Below are positions 61,767-64,000 of a DNA stretch of 64,000 nt, piece by piece. A model generated the notes under the pieces. It was not told the origin of the DNA. It ran no database searches and worked only from the letters and a program-made list of their open reading frames with translations. The number at the start of each line of letters is the position of its first letter. The stretch's first letter is position 1. The position numbers were made by a program, and so were the translations under genes. Source of the stretch: Corynebacterium auriscanis (GTDB lineage Bacteria > Actinomycetota > Actinomycetes > Mycobacteriales > Mycobacteriaceae); contig NZ_CP047046.1 in the NCBI RefSeq assembly GCF_030408435.1, positions 1,222,572-1,286,571 of the forward strand, read 5' to 3'.

Positions 61767-62048
61767 TTAACCTTCGGTGTGTTCCAGCAGATCCTTATTG
61801 ATCTCGCGCAAGGCAATCGACAGTGGCTTTTCCTGAGCTTCTGGGGTTACCAATGGCCCCACGAACTCGAATACACCTTCGTCGACTGTCTGGAAGTAAT
61901 CGTTGATCTGACGCGCGCGCTTGGCGGCGAAAATAACCAACGCATACTTGGAGGAGACCTTAGTCAGGAGCTCATCGATCGGCGGATTAGTGATGCCAAC
62001 TGGCGGATCGAACACCGTCTCGTTCGAATTCACGTCCTGGTTTGCCAC
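61767..62048 (-). CDS. rpoZ: RNA polymerase omega subunit
   Basis: A 93-residue omega subunit that helps assemble RNA polymerase. Family core [23 protein letters not shown] and [12 protein letters not shown] are present. GTG 62048 is chosen because GAAGG lies 8 nt before it; an in-frame GTG at 62057 is less well placed. It follows gmk after 79 bp. Confidence 0.95.
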   Translation of the reverse strand: MANQDVNSNETVFDPPVGITNPPIDELLTKVSSKYALVIFAAKRARQINDYFQTVDEGVFEFVGPLVTPEAQEKPLSIALREINKDLLEHTEG

Positions 62049-62127
62049 GGTATGCACCTTCTTTTAGTAGTTACTGCTGGAAAAATTGCGGGGAGCTACC
62101 ACCCGCACTTGAGCCCTTATTAAGAGC

Positions 62128-62697
62128 TTAGCGGTTCAGAATCTCGCTGATCTCAGCGACTGCCTCGTTGACATCCTCGTTGATTACAACGTGATCGAAT
62201 TCCGTCTGCGCTGCCATCTCGGTCTTCGCCGTGGACAGCCGGCGGTTGATTACGTCTTCAGTTTCGGTACCACGGTTCGTGAGGCGTTGAACCAAAACTT
62301 CCCACGATGGTGGTGCGAGGAATACTGTCCGTGATTCCGGAAGGAGCTTCTTGACGTTGCGGGCCCCCTCAAGATCCACCTCCACAAGCACCGGGCGGCC
62401 TTCTTCGAGGGCGCTCTCCACGGGCTGTCGTGGTGTTCCGGACAGCTGCAAACCACCGTGAATCTCGGCCCATTCGAGCATTTTCCCAGAATCAATATGA
62501 TCTTGGAATTGCTCGCGGGTGACGTAGATATAATCCCTGCCGTCAACCTCTCCCGGGCGCGGATCGCGGGTGGTCATTGACACGCTGAAAAACAGGCCAG
62601 GTACTTCTTGGATCAACCGGGCCACCACGGTGGATTTGCCCACCGCAGAAGGCCCAGCGAGTACGACTATGCGTCGATTATTCAGGCCTGCGTTCAA
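62128..62697 (-). CDS. gmk: Guanylate kinase
   Basis: A 189-residue kinase making GDP from GMP. P-loop [11 protein letters not shown] (about 13-23), [17 protein letters not shown], and the lid region [12 protein letters not shown] fit the family. TTG 62697 starts 3 bp after the mihF stop with GAGG just upstream, so translation is coupled to mihF. Confidence 0.96.
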   Translation of the reverse strand: MNAGLNNRRIVVLAGPSAVGKSTVVARLIQEVPGLFFSVSMTTRDPRPGEVDGRDYIYVTREQFQDHIDSGKMLEWAEIHGGLQLSGTPRQPVESALEEGRPVLVEVDLEGARNVKKLLPESRTVFLAPPSWEVLVQRLTNRGTETEDVINRRLSTAKTEMAAQTEFDHVVINEDVNEAVAEISEILNR

Positions 62698-62700
62698 GAC

Positions 62701-63021
62701 CTACACCTCGTAGCCGAAGTGCTCCAGCAGGGCACGGCGCTGGCGGTCACCCAAGCCACGCAGGCGACGGGTCGGAGCGATCTCCAGCTGGTTCATGATC
62801 TCTTCTGCCTTGACCTTGCCAACCTTTGGCAGGGAAACCAGCAGGGAGTGGACCTTCATCTTGCCCAGGATTGGGTCGGTCTCGGCGTCCTTGAGCACCT
62901 GCTTCAGGTCGGTTGCGCCACGCTTGAGCTTCTCGCGAAGTTCTGCACGAACCTTGCGGGCCTCAGCGGCCTTCTTCAGTGCTTCTGCGCGCTGCTCCGG
63001 GGTCAACTGGGGAAGTGCCAC
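62701..63021 (-). CDS. mihF: Mycobacterial-type integration host factor
   Basis: A 106-residue small nucleoid-associated protein: an N-terminal Lys/Arg/Ala-rich helix followed by a helix-two-turn-helix (LLVSLPKVGKVKAEEIMNQLEIAPTRRLRGLG). GTG 63021 is chosen: CGGAGG lies 5 nt upstream and family similarity begins there. Between pyrF and gmk, the standard location. Confidence 0.93.
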   Translation of the reverse strand: MALPQLTPEQRAEALKKAAEARKVRAELREKLKRGATDLKQVLKDAETDPILGKMKVHSLLVSLPKVGKVKAEEIMNQLEIAPTRRLRGLGDRQRRALLEHFGYEV

Positions 63022-63416
63022 GGGATCCTCCGTCTTTCTTGGTTTTCTCGTAATTGAACGGGTTGTTAAAGCTTCTTGTTGTGTGTGACTCCACGGCCGG
63101 AGCCACCAGTGCCGAACAGAGTACGACCGCACCCTCCGGCTTCTTCCGCACCACAGTCAGAACCGGCTTGCCCAAGCGGGCGATCAGCCTGCGCGGTCGA
63201 AGTTACCGTGTTCGAACCATCTCCGACGGTGAATTATCGGAAGCAGAGTTGGATACTAGGGTATCCCACTCGCCACTGCCAACCGACACACCTTAAATGA
63301 CTGTAAATCACTCGCGGGCATTCGGGGGCCAGTTGCGTGCAACTAACCCGCCGATTCGCGAAAAATCAGAGCTGTATGCGAAACGACGAAGGTCAGTCTA
63401 GCACGGGTTTACCCAG
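63022..63416. other. Noncoding region between pyrF and mihF
   Basis: A 395-bp region without a convincing gene. It holds the probable mihF promoter (63253-63282) and a long leader. A TAGACT box lies about 20 bp past the pyrF stop, pointing the same way; no terminator-like hairpin is evident. Confidence 0.6.
63253..63282 (-). promoter_or_regulatory. Putative mihF promoter
   Basis: On the minus strand TTGGCA (63282-63277) and TAGTAT (63258-63253) are 18 bp apart, a good sigma-A type pair. It would give mihF mRNA a leader of about 225 nt. Confidence 0.55.
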
Positions 63417-64000
63417 CTAAACCAACATCTCGCTAGTGAGCTTAGCCACCGCTTCGCCAAGTTCGCCTACGTCTGGGCCATGTTTGAGAATTCCTCGGGA
63501 AACATTTGGGCTCACCAACGAGCCCGCTTGCCCCGCAATTCGCTTCACGTCGGCCATCGTGCCACCCTGCGCACCCACGCCAGGCATTAACACCATGCCA
63601 CCCACCTCGTCTAGTCGTGGTGGATCGTTCACAGTCGCACCCACCACAACACCCACGTTGCCAGCCGCCGCGCCGTACTCCCGGTTGGCTGCCGCCACCC
63701 GGTTGACGATGTCTTGGGCCAGTGTCGCTGGGGCCTTCTCCCCCGCCACTAGCGGGTCTTTTTCCTTCGACGCCACGCTGGGCCCACCCTCGAATGGGCT
63801 GGTAACTACGGCGCTTTGAACTGAGGGGGCCTCGGGGTTGCTGGTGGCGGCGAGCACAATGACGCCAGCACCGTTGTCATCTGCGACCTCTTTCACAGGC
63901 TGGATCGAATCAAAACCCAACCACGGCGAAACCGTCATGGCATCCGAGCACAGCGGTGAATCAGGATGCACCCATGCCCTGGCGTACCCAGCCATGGTGC
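63417..64000 (-). CDS. pyrF: Orotidine 5'-phosphate decarboxylase, C-terminal part (5' end outside window)
   Basis: The last roughly 194 residues of a long-type (mycobacterial/myxococcal) OMP decarboxylase, the final step of UMP synthesis. MAGYARAWVHPDSPLCSDAMTV-like sequence, VLAATSNPEA and VLMPGVGAQGG are family motifs. In relatives the catalytic Lys/Asp element (AKRGDIG) lies just upstream of AYA, so it should be just beyond the window edge; the in-frame ATG 63995 is internal and not the true start. Confidence 0.95.
   Translation of the reverse strand, partial: TMAGYARAWVHPDSPLCSDAMTVSPWLGFDSIQPVKEVADDNGAGVIVLAATSNPEAPSVQSAVVTSPFEGGPSVASKEKDPLVAGEKAPATLAQDIVNRVAAANREYGAAAGNVGVVVGATVNDPPRLDEVGGMVLMPGVGAQGGTMADVKRIAGQAGSLVSPNVSRGILKHGPDVGELGEAVAKLTSEMLV

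Overview
The window reads as a core chromosomal segment of a Corynebacterium (Corynebacteriales, Actinobacteria) of moderately high GC. Evidence: the aconitase/TetR (AcnR) pair, the suf operon led by a SufR-type regulator, an MptB-type lipoglycan mannosyltransferase, the tkt-tal-zwf-opcA-pgl block, the whiA-yvcK-rapZ-uvrC cluster, the mihF-gmk-rpoZ-coaBC-metK-priA-def-fmt chain, and frequent leaderless genes whose TANNNT box lies 7-8 nt before the start codon. Compared with the C. glutamicum order as I remember it, most genes are collinear. No phage, insertion sequence, CRISPR array, rRNA or complete tRNA is visible.

Left part (1-16.5 kb): a nearly complete RipA-like NlpC/P60 peptidoglycan endopeptidase on the minus strand has a long upstream region holding a structured-RNA leader (candidate ydaO/c-di-AMP-type riboswitch), two MtrA-like boxes and a perfect GlxR/CRP palindrome. 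A small membrane protein, aconitase with an AcnR-type operator, and acnR follow. An Lrp regulator divergent from a fused indolepyruvate:ferredoxin oxidoreductase looks like an inserted amino-acid catabolism module. Next come a glutamine-amidotransferase-like protein, an ACT-domain/UPF0210 pair and an ABC-F ATPase.

Middle (16.5-31.4 kb): a stand-alone lycopene-cyclase-like protein with an in-frame 15-bp repeat insert; sufR-B-D-C-S-U-T on the minus strand, with DtxR- and SufR-like sites upstream; mptB; an ABC-2 exporter; and ctaA and ctaB, separated by a 676-bp noncoding region with a long palindrome and six 45/46-bp tandem repeats.

Right part (31.4-64 kb): the pentose phosphate operon (tkt, tal, zwf, opcA, pgl) on plus; then on minus a GNAT enzyme, secG, the glycolytic genes tpiA-pgk-gapA (no ppc between tpiA and secG), whiA-yvcK-rapZ-uvrC, a PH-like membrane protein, the riboflavin genes ribH-ribBA-ribE-ribD with rpe, rsmB, fmt, def, priA, metK, coaBC, rpoZ, gmk, mihF and the 3' two-thirds of pyrF, cut by the window edge.

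The most interesting material is regulatory and repetitive rather than a new enzymatic system: the structured leader of the cell-wall hydrolase, the 45-bp repeat array, several in-frame or boundary tandem duplications, the 44-bp repeat pair before mptB, and the Lrp/oxidoreductase module with its own operator-like repeats. I did not find a convincing undescribed multi-gene system.
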